Positions 34,581 through 41,926 of a DNA stretch of 45,694 nucleotides are shown in pieces. The translations under genes and the position numbers were made by a program. The notes under the pieces are model-generated. The model did not search any database and had not been told where the DNA came from. It worked only from the letters and a program-made list of their open reading frames with translations. Origin of the DNA: an uncultured Oscillospiraceae bacterium. GTDB lineage: Bacteria > Bacillota > Clostridia > Oscillospirales > Oscillospiraceae. The stretch's first letter is position 1, and each line of letters begins with the position of its first letter. The stretch spans positions 1-45,694 of the forward strand of contig CALXDT010000016.1 in the NCBI GenBank assembly GCA_944387125.1, read 5' to 3'.

Positions 34581-34655
34581 AAATTATCCTCCTGAGTGTT
34601 TTCTTTCAAGAGTAGCTGAAAACGCGAAAAATGTCAAGGGGGATTTATCCTTGTC

Positions 34656-34685
34656 TTGACATTTGCCCGAAGTTCCTGATATAAC
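34656..34685 (+). promoter_or_regulatory. Predicted promoter of the 34706 gene
   Basis: TTGACA (34656-34661) with TATAAC (34680-34685), an 18-bp spacer and a TGA extended -10. A second TTGACA faces the other way at 34632-34637 and may serve the minus-strand gene with a weak -10 (TACTCT). Confidence 0.65.
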
Positions 34686-34705
34686 TTAAGTGGAGGAATG
34701 AAATT

Positions 34706-35116
34706 ATGGAACAACTGACAAACCTTTATCAATCCTATATCGAACAGGCGGAAAAACTGCGCAGGGAGACAAATATCTTTGCTTCGATCTTCAGCGGACA
34801 GTCGCCTGACAGCAGCCATCCCTGCCATATGGACTTTTACAATGGTGTCAAAGGGTGGGTGGACAGCTTCCTGGAGCAATCCTATGACGCGGATATGGCA
34901 GAGCAGGCGCTGAATGTGATCTTGTTTTCCGCCGCTGAGCACGAAAACAGCATTGCCATGTGGTTCCTGGTTGCGGCTCAGGAGCATTCCAGAAGGCTGC
35001 TGGCTGTGCTGCCGCCAGACCGCAGAAAGCTGCTGCAAAAGGAATATGACCGGCGCTATCCCAGAAGAAAACGGCTGCCCCTCCAGAAGGAGATTTATAC
35101 CCTGATGGGGAAATGA
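34706..35116 (+). CDS. Conserved-looking hypothetical protein, 136 residues
   Basis: I do not recognise this protein. It is soluble and mostly helical. The N-terminal half has amphipathic helices (EQLTNLYQSYIEQAEKLRRE), the middle has the acidic-histidine wording FSAAEHENSIAMWFLVAAQE (about residues 74-93), and the C-terminus is strongly basic (DRRYPRRKRLPLQKE). A GGAGG site lies 9 nt before the ATG, and a good promoter stands upstream, so it is probably expressed. It lies between the small membrane gene and the lacI gene and shows no link to either. Confidence 0.75.
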   Translation: MEQLTNLYQSYIEQAEKLRRETNIFASIFSGQSPDSSHPCHMDFYNGVKGWVDSFLEQSYDADMAEQALNVILFSAAEHENSIAMWFLVAAQEHSRRLLAVLPPDRRKLLQKEYDRRYPRRKRLPLQKEIYTLMGK

Positions 35117-35175
35117 TGGAAAATGTTGGAAGTAATATACAAATCCCGTCTGACATTTTTGTGTGTTATTCGGGA

Positions 35176-35204
35176 TTGCTAAGAAGTGGATTTCTTGGTA
35201 TGAT
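35176..35204 (+). promoter_or_regulatory. Predicted promoter of the lacI-type gene
   Basis: TTGCTA (35176-35181) and TATGAT (35199-35204) with a 17-bp spacer. The predicted transcription start near 35211 is directly before the operator at 35213. Confidence 0.65.
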
Positions 35205-35212
35205 AGAGAAAA

Positions 35213-35224
35213 GTAAACGCTTAC
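35213..35224. promoter_or_regulatory. LacI-type operator before the regulator gene
   Basis: GTAAACGCTTAC, a near-palindrome with a central CG as in LacI/GalR operators. Its exact reverse complement occurs at 36321-36332. The position just after the predicted start of transcription fits autorepression. Confidence 0.7.
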
Positions 35225-35251
35225 GTAAAGGATTACAAATAGGAGACAAAC

Positions 35252-36259
35252 ATGACGCTAAAAGACATTGCGGCATTGGCAAACTGCTCCACAGCAACTG
35301 TTTCCCGTGTGATCAACAATGAAAAGGGCGTATCGGAAGCCACAAGAAAGCAAATTCAGCAGATTATCGACGAATACCATTTCCAGCCCAATAAAGCAGC
35401 CAAGGGACTTGCGGAGCAAAAAACAAATACGCTGTTGTTCGTGTACGAAAACACACCGGACAACCCCTTTTTCACGGAATTGATCCGGGGCGCCATCGAC
35501 GGCGCCAAGGAAGCCCATCAAATTTTGCTGTTCAATATCATATGTGACTGCTATGTTACCGATTATTTTCTGAATGCCCTGCGTTCGGAACAAATCGACG
35601 GGGTGATCGTTGCGTCCACAGGTCTCCCGGAAACCATCAACTTCGCTAAGATGGTAGCGAAGGAAAACAGGCATTTGGTTCTGCTGAATGATCCCATTGA
35701 CGAGCTGAATGTTCCCAGAATCTACATTAACAATGACCAGGCTGCCTATCAGGCTACCCGTCATTTGCTGGAGTGCGGCCACACACGGATCGGGCACATC
35801 GGCGGCAGAACCTCTTCATATCCCAGTTATCAGCGATACGAAGGATACTACCGGGCCATGTGTGAAGCCGGGTTAAAGAAATACGCGGATCGTTATACGA
35901 TTATGGACAATCATAATCGGGAGATGGCAAGGCGTTCTGCCAAAGAATTGCTCTCGATGGTTGACCGGCCCACCGCGATTTTCGCGGCCAATGACTCCAT
36001 GGCCTTTGGCGTATGTGCTGCAGTAGGGGAGGTAGGCCTTCGGGTTCCCAATGATGTATCCGTGGTCGGATATGACGATATCAAAATGGCTTCGGAATTC
36101 GAACCGAAGCTGACAACCATCCGCCAGCCGATTTATGAAATGGGCAAGAGATCTATTCAGCTGATGCTGAAGGAAGTTGCCGGGGCGCAGGAGTTCCCGG
36201 AGGCAATTGTGCTGTCAGCTTCCCTGGTAAAACGCGACTCGGTTCGGCTCCTTCGATAA
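35252..36259 (+). CDS. LacI-family transcriptional regulator
   Basis: A 335-residue repressor. The helix-turn-helix and hinge are [20 protein letters not shown] (residues 1-20) and the following [12 protein letters not shown]. The C-terminal domain (about 60-330) is a periplasmic-binding-protein-like sugar sensor, with [20 protein letters not shown] and [20 protein letters not shown] (about 243-262). AGGAG precedes the ATG by 7 nt. It stands directly before a sugar ABC operon, and identical operator-like sequences flank it. The effector is probably the transported sugar or its phosphate. Confidence 0.94.
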   Translation: MTLKDIAALANCSTATVSRVINNEKGVSEATRKQIQQIIDEYHFQPNKAAKGLAEQKTNTLLFVYENTPDNPFFTELIRGAIDGAKEAHQILLFNIICDCYVTDYFLNALRSEQIDGVIVASTGLPETINFAKMVAKENRHLVLLNDPIDELNVPRIYINNDQAAYQATRHLLECGHTRIGHIGGRTSSYPSYQRYEGYYRAMCEAGLKKYADRYTIMDNHNREMARRSAKELLSMVDRPTAIFAANDSMAFGVCAAVGEVGLRVPNDVSVVGYDDIKMASEFEPKLTTIRQPIYEMGKRSIQLMLKEVAGAQEFPEAIVLSASLVKRDSVRLLR

Positions 36260-36320
36260 ACAAGAAAATGTAAAGGAATTTGCTGATCGTATTTCTTTGC
36301 ATTTTTTTGACCGGAAAAAT

Positions 36321-36332
36321 GTAAGCGTTTAC
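36321..36332. promoter_or_regulatory. LacI-type operator before the sugar ABC operon
   Basis: GTAAGCGTTTAC, the reverse complement of the site at 35213-35224. It lies about 120 nt before the binding-protein ATG and upstream of a TATAAA box (36356-36361). It also resembles a CcpA cre site (ATGTAAGCGTTTACGC from 36319, one mismatch to the core consensus), so it may serve both regulators. Confidence 0.65.
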
Positions 36333-36441
36333 GCAAACGTAAACTTATCATTCATTATAAAATTACTGGGCTGATAGAAAAAGTATTTGGTAAATTATGC
36401 CACTTTGTGACATAAAAATATAATGCAAAGGAGCTCCCAAA

Positions 36442-37518
36442 ATGAAAAAGATCATCGCAATCGTCCTCGCATTGACTTTGGCACTGAGCATGATGACGGC
36501 ATGCAATTCCGGAACCGAAGAAACCACGGCCCCGGTTGCAGAAGCCACATCTGCTCCGGCTGCCGAAGAAACGACACAGGAAGAAGAAACGCAACAGGAA
36601 GAAGAGAAACCGCTGACCATTGCCGGCATCGTCTTTAAGGATGAGTTCACCATGAAGATGGTACAGCAGGGTTACGAAGACGCGGCTGCTGATTACGGCG
36701 TTGAGATTGTGATCGGCAATTCCATGGGAGATCTGGCCAATGAACAGCAGCTGGTTTACAGCTATATGGACATGGGCGTGGACGGAATTGCCATTACTCC
36801 GTACTCGGAAGAAGCCTCTGTTCCCATTCTGAAAGAGGCCTACGACAAGGACATCGAAATTGCTGTGGCCAACATTAAGCTGAACGACGCTTCCTTTGTC
36901 TGCGGCGGATTTACCTCCCAGGACCTGCTGAACGGCCAGAAGCTGGGCACGTTCGCCGCGGATAAAATCAAGGAAGTCTACGGTACGGATATCAAGATTG
37001 CGATCATGGATTACGACGCCGCGATCCCCGAGCAGTCCAAGGCCCGCTGGAACGGCTTCCTGGAATCCCTGACGGCTGAAGGCATCACCTACGAGATCGT
37101 TGCCCAGCAGTCCTCCACCTCCAAGAATGACAATGTTCCCATTGTGGAAGCCATGTTGGCCGGCGCGCCTGAAACACAGGTATTCTTCTGCAATTCCGCT
37201 GCGTTCACCAATGTGGTTGTGCAGGTGGTTATGAACATGGGTCTGTCTGATCAGATCATGGTGGTGGGCTACGACATGGGTGAACAGTCCGCTACCCAGA
37301 TTCTGGACGAGACTTCTCCGCTGTACTGTACTTTGGAGCAGGATATGTACACCATGGGATACAAGGCGGTTGAGCAGCTGGTCAAGAGCCTGCGCGGCGA
37401 AGAGACAGAGTGTCCCCGGGGCGATACCGTATACCTGGAAGGAATCATCCACAGCAAAGAGGATTTGAACGGCGTGCAGGAGTGGCTGGACCGTTACTAC
37501 GAACTGGCCAACAGCTGA
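36442..37518 (+). CDS. Sugar-binding lipoprotein (ribose/xylose-type periplasmic-binding protein)
   Basis: A 358-residue solute-binding protein of the type 1 periplasmic fold. The signal peptide ends in lipobox SMMTAC with Cys21, and a Thr/Glu-rich linker follows. Mature domains show TIAGIVFKDEFTMKMVQQGY (from about residue 59), GVDGIAITPYSEEASVPIL (about 113-131) and VVGYDMGEQSATQIL (about 274-288), as in RbsB/XylF relatives. AAGGAGC precedes the ATG. The operon continues with an RbsA-type ATPase and RbsC-type permease. The sugar is unknown; the mannose-6-phosphate isomerase downstream points to an aldohexose or ketohexose. Confidence 0.92.
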   Translation: MKKIIAIVLALTLALSMMTACNSGTEETTAPVAEATSAPAAEETTQEEETQQEEEKPLTIAGIVFKDEFTMKMVQQGYEDAAADYGVEIVIGNSMGDLANEQQLVYSYMDMGVDGIAITPYSEEASVPILKEAYDKDIEIAVANIKLNDASFVCGGFTSQDLLNGQKLGTFAADKIKEVYGTDIKIAIMDYDAAIPEQSKARWNGFLESLTAEGITYEIVAQQSSTSKNDNVPIVEAMLAGAPETQVFFCNSAAFTNVVVQVVMNMGLSDQIMVVGYDMGEQSATQILDETSPLYCTLEQDMYTMGYKAVEQLVKSLRGEETECPRGDTVYLEGIIHSKEDLNGVQEWLDRYYELANS

Positions 37519-37563
37519 TTGGTTTCTTCCGTTGTTATAAAGTTGTACGCAAGTTGGAGGCGA

Positions 37564-37600
37564 ATCCGGGGAGCGTAAGTTCCCCGGATCCTGTTTCTTC
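37564..37600 (+). terminator. Attenuator-like hairpin after the binding-protein gene
   Basis: ATCCGGGGA (37564-37572) pairs with TCCCCGGAT (37581-37589), followed by CCTGTTTCTTC. Partial termination here would make more binding protein than ATPase and permease. Confidence 0.65.
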
Positions 37601-37685
37601 CCGTCCGTGTCTCCGATGAAATCGGCAAGAGCGGATGCTTAAGATTCTGGTACAGTCGAACATTCGAAAAGTGGAGGAATCCTGT

Positions 37686-37796
37686 ATGGTTTTCCCGCTT
37701 TTTCAACTGCGCGGATGGGACAAAAATCCGACATTCAGCCGCAGACGATTGATTCAGAGGTTCCCTAAGTTTATAGAGAGTGGTGAAGCTGAGTGA
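37686..37796 (+). CDS. Small 36-codon ORF overlapping the ABC ATPase start
   Basis: An ATG at 37686 with GGAGG 8 nt upstream (37673-37677) opens 36 codons ending in TGA at 37794-37796. The predicted peptide is basic in the middle (SRRRLIQRFPKF) and ends in acidic residues. Its stop overlaps the GTG start of the ATPase (37793) in the GTGA form typical of translational coupling. The ATPase itself has only a weak ribosome binding site. It may be a leader that delivers ribosomes to the ATPase start, or a functional small protein. I recognise no homologue. Confidence 0.55.
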   Translation: MVFPLFQLRGWDKNPTFSRRRLIQRFPKFIESGEAE

Positions 37797-39298
37797 GTAC
37801 GTTATCGTGTACAGACATCGTAAAAGACTATCCGGGCACCCGTGCCCTGGATCATGTTTCTGCCAGCTTTGAAAGTGGAAAGATCAATGCCCTGTTGGGA
37901 AAGAACGGTTCCGGCAAATCAACCTTATGCAAAATCTTTGCCGGTGCGGAAACGGCTACCAGCGGTGAATTCTTTCTGGATGGCACACCCTTGAAGTTTA
38001 AAACCCCCATTGACGCATCTGCCAATGGCATCGTTTTGGTTTATCAGGAGACCAGCCTGGTGCCGAGTTTGACGGTTATGGAGAATATCTTTATGGGACG
38101 CCTTCCGAAGAAACCCAACGGCATGGTGGATTGGAAGCGAATGCAGGCGGAAACGGAGCGGCTTTTGGCGGTTATGGACGTTAAGATCCACCCCAAAGCG
38201 AAGGTGCAGCATCTGCCTATGTGGAAGCGGCAGGTGGTTGAAATCTGCAAGGCCTTGAGCCAGAATCCCAAGGTTCTGATCCTGGATGAACCGACCTCGG
38301 CATTGGCCAAGGCAGAGGTGGAAAAGCTGTTTTCCGCCATTCGTAAAGTGAAGGAAAATGATGTCATCATTATTTATATATCGCACAAATTGGCGGAGAT
38401 CCACGAAATCGCGGATACCGTCACAGTCCTCCGGGACGCGAAATTCATTGGCACCAAGGGAATCCGGGAGATCGACAATGCCGGCCTGATTGCCATGATG
38501 TTCGGTCAGACGCAGATGCGGAAGCGCCCTGAGGATGTGATTCCCCTGAAGGAAGTCGCCATGGAGGTGAAGGGTCTGACCCGCGAAGGCTGGTATGAAG
38601 ATGTTTCCTTCAAGCTGTATCGCGGAGAGGTACTGGGAATTGCCGGTGTTCTTGGCTCCGGCAGAACCGAGCTTTTGGGCGGTATTTTTGGTTCCGATCC
38701 GGCGGATTCCGGTTCGGTGATCGTAGACGGAAGGGAATACGTCCACCGAACCCCCGCCATTATGAAGCATGCGGGTCTTGGCCTGACGCCTGAGGACAGA
38801 AAAACCACCGGCCTGATTTTAAAACACTCCATTGAGAGCAATCTCTGCTATGCGGGGATGAAGCGAACCACCATCAATGGCTGGATTGAAAGCAGAAAAA
38901 AGCGAAAGGAAATGGCCATCAGGCAGGTGGAGGCGCTTCAGATCAAGCTGTCCAGCATTTCAGCCAAGGCCAGTTCCATGTCCGGCGGCAATCAGCAGAA
39001 GGTGGTAGTTGGAAACTGGCTGAACAATGATCCCAGGATCATGATTTACGATGAGCCAACCCGGGGGATCGATGTGAATGCCAAGCAGCAGGTATTTGAG
39101 ATCATGTGGGATCAGGCAAAAAAAGGCAACTCTTCGATTTTTGTTTCTACGGAACTGGAAGAGCTTCCCGGTGTTTGCAACCGCATCCTGGTGCTGCGGG
39201 GCGGAAAGATTTGCGAAGAACTGACATCCGAGCAGATCAGCAGCATGACCACCAATGATCTTTACACGTTATGCATGGGAGGAAAATCCGGTGAATGA
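37793..39298 (+). CDS. Sugar ABC transporter ATPase, double-domain RbsA/MglA type
   Basis: A 501-residue cytoplasmic protein with two nucleotide-binding domains. First: Walker A GKNGSGKST (residues 36-44), a signature region altered to LPMWKRQ, and Walker B VLILDEPTSAL (about 162-172). Second: degenerate Walker A VLGSGRTELL (about 287-296), signature MSGGNQQKVVVGNWL (about 396-410), and MIYDEPTRGIDV. Loss of a proper second Walker A is normal in RbsA/MglA. The GTG start overlaps the stop of the preceding small ORF. The permease start overlaps the ATPase end by 8 nt. Confidence 0.93.
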   Translation: MSTLSCTDIVKDYPGTRALDHVSASFESGKINALLGKNGSGKSTLCKIFAGAETATSGEFFLDGTPLKFKTPIDASANGIVLVYQETSLVPSLTVMENIFMGRLPKKPNGMVDWKRMQAETERLLAVMDVKIHPKAKVQHLPMWKRQVVEICKALSQNPKVLILDEPTSALAKAEVEKLFSAIRKVKENDVIIIYISHKLAEIHEIADTVTVLRDAKFIGTKGIREIDNAGLIAMMFGQTQMRKRPEDVIPLKEVAMEVKGLTREGWYEDVSFKLYRGEVLGIAGVLGSGRTELLGGIFGSDPADSGSVIVDGREYVHRTPAIMKHAGLGLTPEDRKTTGLILKHSIESNLCYAGMKRTTINGWIESRKKRKEMAIRQVEALQIKLSSISAKASSMSGGNQQKVVVGNWLNNDPRIMIYDEPTRGIDVNAKQQVFEIMWDQAKKGNSSIFVSTELEELPGVCNRILVLRGGKICEELTSEQISSMTTNDLYTLCMGGKSGE

Positions 39299-40277
39299 GA
39301 GAATCAATAAGAAAAAGATCATGTATCACTTCCTGAATCACGTTACTGAGATTGTTTTGATTCTGGTGGTGATTGCCTTATGGATAGCTACAGATAACTT
39401 TATGACCCTGAACAACTGGATGAACTTGCTTCGTTCCGGCGCGATCAAGGGCTTGATTGCCCTTGGTGTCACCATGGTGCTGATTTGCGGAAAAATCGAC
39501 CTGTCCACCGGATCCCAGGTGGGTCTGTCCGGTATGTTTGTAGCGGTGTTCTGCAAGCATATGGTTGCAGCCGGCCACAACCAAACGGCAGCCTGCCTGA
39601 TCGGCATGACTGTAGCCATTATTTTTGCGGCTATAATCGGACTGCTGCATGCCTTCCTGCAAAACCAGTATGATCTTCCGCCATTTGTCGTTACTTTGGG
39701 TACCCAGTATCTGATGTTCGGCCTGGCAGCCATTATCTGCAACAACTATCCGATCCCCAATGCCTTTCCCCAGTGGTTCGTGGAGATTGGCATGGGAAGA
39801 CTGTTTGGAATTGTTCCTTATCCGGTTATCATCTTCTTTGTAATGGCCATTATCTGCTATTTCGTTATGGAACATACCACAACCGGCCGTTCTGTGTACG
39901 CGGTAGGCGGCAACCAGGAAGCCGCGCGTCTGACCGGTATCAACGTATTCAAATCCAAGGCCTTTGTTTTCATTGCGGTTCAGATTCTGGCAGCCTTGGC
40001 TGGATTTATCAACTCTGCCCAGGTCAACCAGGCTGACTGGTCCTACGGCAAAGAGTGGCCAACCGACTGCTTGTCCATGGCGATCATCGGCGGCACCTCA
40101 ATGGCCGGCGGTTCCGGCACCATTTACGGCACAGTGATCGGCGTGGTCCTGATCTCTGTGTTGATTAACGGTATGACCATTCTGAACTGGAACATCTATC
40201 TGCAGTACATTGTCAGAGGCGCTATCCTTATCGGTTCCCTGATCCTGATGGCCTACCGGGACAAATACCGCGACTAA
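39291..40277 (+). CDS. Sugar ABC transporter permease, RbsC type
   Basis: A 328-residue membrane protein with eight to ten helices, of the CUT2 class. LICGKIDLSTGSQVGLSG (about residues 63-80), VGGNQEAARLTGINV (about 204-218) and AGGSGTIYGTVIGVVLIS (about 270-287) are family signatures. The GTG at 39291 has GGGAGG 8 nt upstream, within the end of the ATPase gene. It is followed by manA after 21 nt. Confidence 0.92.
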   Translation: MNERINKKKIMYHFLNHVTEIVLILVVIALWIATDNFMTLNNWMNLLRSGAIKGLIALGVTMVLICGKIDLSTGSQVGLSGMFVAVFCKHMVAAGHNQTAACLIGMTVAIIFAAIIGLLHAFLQNQYDLPPFVVTLGTQYLMFGLAAIICNNYPIPNAFPQWFVEIGMGRLFGIVPYPVIIFFVMAIICYFVMEHTTTGRSVYAVGGNQEAARLTGINVFKSKAFVFIAVQILAALAGFINSAQVNQADWSYGKEWPTDCLSMAIIGGTSMAGGSGTIYGTVIGVVLISVLINGMTILNWNIYLQYIVRGAILIGSLILMAYRDKYRD

Positions 40278-40298
40278 AGAAAGCAGGTGGGATGTCCC

Positions 40299-41432
40299 AT
40301 GACGATTTACGAGCAACCATGGAGATTGATACCCAATAAAGTTCGTGCATCCGGCGGAAGGGAACTGGATCGGTTTCGGGGCGTCAAACCGCCTCTGGAT
40401 ACACCAAACGGTGCTGAGGCCTGGGTGGGATCCATGACCCGTGCCAACGGCGCCACAGAAGCGAATCCCAACCTTGGCTGTGCGGAGGTGCTTCTGCCGG
40501 ACGGGGAACGGAAGTTTCTGTACCAGGTGGTCATGAATGCTCCCGAGCAGGTGTTGGGGGAGCGGCATATGGCATATTATGGCACAAGTCTTGGTATGCT
40601 GATCAAAATGCTGGACGCCAAAACACAGTTCCTTTTACAAAGCCATCCCACAAGGGAAAACGCGAAGAAGTATTGGAACAGTGACTTCGGAAAAGAAGAA
40701 TGCTGGTATGTTCTGGGGATCCGGGACGATGTTCCGGAGAAGCCGTACATTTTGCTGGGATTCCGGAAGGGGATTACCCGGGAGGCATTTGAGGATGCCT
40801 ACCGACGTGGAGACCTTCAGGAACTGGAAGGCATGTGCCACAAGATCCCGGTTCAGCCGGGGGAGTGTTACCTGATTCCCGGAGGCGTTCCTCACGCGTT
40901 GGGCGCAGGCTGCTTTGTGGCAGAGATACAGGAACCCTCTGATCTGACAGCAGTTCCGTGCTCGCAGGAATATTTGCTGGAGTATCGGAGAAAGGCAAAT
41001 CCCCTTGGGGTGTTTGTGGCCGAAGACGAAACCCGCTACGAAACCCGTATGCTCAACACCTTCTGTTATCAAGGGATGTGTAAGGAAGAGCTGCTTTCCA
41101 GAGTGAAGAGCAAAGAGCGGGTTCTGCGGGAGGGGGCCGGCGGCAAGGAAATTGAGATCTTTGGCGAGCAGGAAACGGAGTCGTTTTCCTGTACCGTCGT
41201 TCAGGTATCCGGAGCCATATCCAGAGTCAATACCGGAGATGTTCAAATCGGGATTGTGTTATCCGGACAGGGAAATGTTCGGTGCGGCACTGCCTCCATT
41301 CCGGTAAAACAGGGCAGCGAACTGTTTTTCCCCTTTCAGGTAAAAAACGTTATTTTCGAAGGGAATTTTTCCATAATTCTTTGCAATCCGGGGGTGACGG
41401 CCGCATATAAACAGGCATCCAGTCCTGTATAG
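40299..41432 (+). CDS. manA: Mannose-6-phosphate isomerase, class I
   Basis: A zinc cupin enzyme that interconverts mannose 6-phosphate and fructose 6-phosphate. Metal-site residues are visible in LLQSHPTRENAKKYW (about residues 110-124) and in GGVPHALGAGCFVAEIQEPSD (split as GGVPHALGAG and CFVAEIQEPSD, about 196-216). GKEECWYVLG provides the Glu ligand. The 377-residue length and a second, C-terminal cupin are typical of class I. AGGTGG lies 8 nt before the ATG at 40299. As last gene of the sugar ABC operon it suggests that the imported sugar enters glycolysis as mannose 6-phosphate or an analogue. No kinase is encoded nearby. Confidence 0.88.
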   Translation: MTIYEQPWRLIPNKVRASGGRELDRFRGVKPPLDTPNGAEAWVGSMTRANGATEANPNLGCAEVLLPDGERKFLYQVVMNAPEQVLGERHMAYYGTSLGMLIKMLDAKTQFLLQSHPTRENAKKYWNSDFGKEECWYVLGIRDDVPEKPYILLGFRKGITREAFEDAYRRGDLQELEGMCHKIPVQPGECYLIPGGVPHALGAGCFVAEIQEPSDLTAVPCSQEYLLEYRRKANPLGVFVAEDETRYETRMLNTFCYQGMCKEELLSRVKSKERVLREGAGGKEIEIFGEQETESFSCTVVQVSGAISRVNTGDVQIGIVLSGQGNVRCGTASIPVKQGSELFFPFQVKNVIFEGNFSIILCNPGVTAAYKQASSPV

Positions 41433-41461
41433 GCCTATGGTTGGCAAATTCCGTACTGAAG

Positions 41462-41510
41462 CAACGCAAAATGCCCTGAGGGCCAAGGCTCTCAAGGCAT
41501 TTTTGCGTTG
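41462..41510 (+). terminator. Terminator of the sugar ABC-manA operon
   Basis: CAACGCAAAATGCC (41462-41475) pairs with GGCATTTTTGCGTTG (41496-41510), with GAG/CTC inside the apical part. The stretch 41511-41672 after it holds no gene or signal that I can recognise. Confidence 0.75.
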
Positions 41511-41672
41511 TTCTGCTGCGCAGATGCCCATGGATCGCTGCCTGACCGGAGGCCGCCGAGCGGGTTCCGGTTTCCTGATAATGCAAAGCAGAAACCATGG
41601 ATTCCGGCGAACGCCATGCCGGCCTGTGTTCTGCCACAGCGGCATCGGAACATTTCTCTTGGAAAGATGCTA

Positions 41673-41700
41673 TTGACAATTCTGGAAAAACGGGTATACT
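41673..41700 (+). promoter_or_regulatory. Promoter of the glycine riboswitch-glyA unit
   Basis: TTGACA (41673-41678) and TATACT (41695-41700) with a 16-bp spacer. Transcription would start near 41707, just before the aptamer leader. Confidence 0.75.
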
Positions 41701-41741
41701 GAATACAGAAAAGTAAATATCCGAAGAAGTTTTTCGGGATG

Positions 41742-41848
41742 AAAAGACCGGAAAGCAGAGGACTCTCTGGAGAACACATTCAGTTGTGTGCCGAAGGTGC
41801 AAGATTCCTTCTGGAATCGAATCTCTCAGGCAAATGGACAGAGACGCG
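41742..41848 (+). ncRNA. Glycine riboswitch (gcvT element), single aptamer
   Basis: The conserved aptamer core is present in order: GGACTCTCTGGAGA (41760-41773), GTGCCGAAGGTGCAAG (41788-41803) and AATCTCTCAGGCAAATGGAC (41820-41839), then AGAG. These match the glycine-binding consensus strings CUCUGGAGA, CCGAAGGxGCAA and CUCUCAGGxAAAxGGACAGAG. Only one aptamer is present; the leader 41718-41741 forms a small hairpin and shows no second glycine core. It lies between the glyA promoter and an intrinsic terminator. Confidence 0.9.
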
Positions 41849-41865
41849 TAACAGTGGTTTGTGCG

Positions 41866-41893
41866 GAGCAGTCCTTTGCGGACTGCTCTTTTT
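41866..41893 (+). terminator. Riboswitch-controlled intrinsic terminator before glyA
   Basis: GAGCAGTCC (41866-41874) pairs perfectly with GGACTGCTC (41880-41888), followed by TTTTT. Its left arm can instead pair with 41755-41764 in the aptamer 5' region, which gives a candidate antiterminator. Confidence 0.85.
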
Positions 41894-41926
41894 CAGGATC
41901 ATTTTATAGAAAGAAGGACGTTGCCC

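Noticed and set aside
41707-41745. A second glycine aptamer upstream of the riboswitch
   Set aside because: Only a small hairpin (ATCC-GAA / TTC-GGGAT) is present; the conserved glycine core strings are missing.
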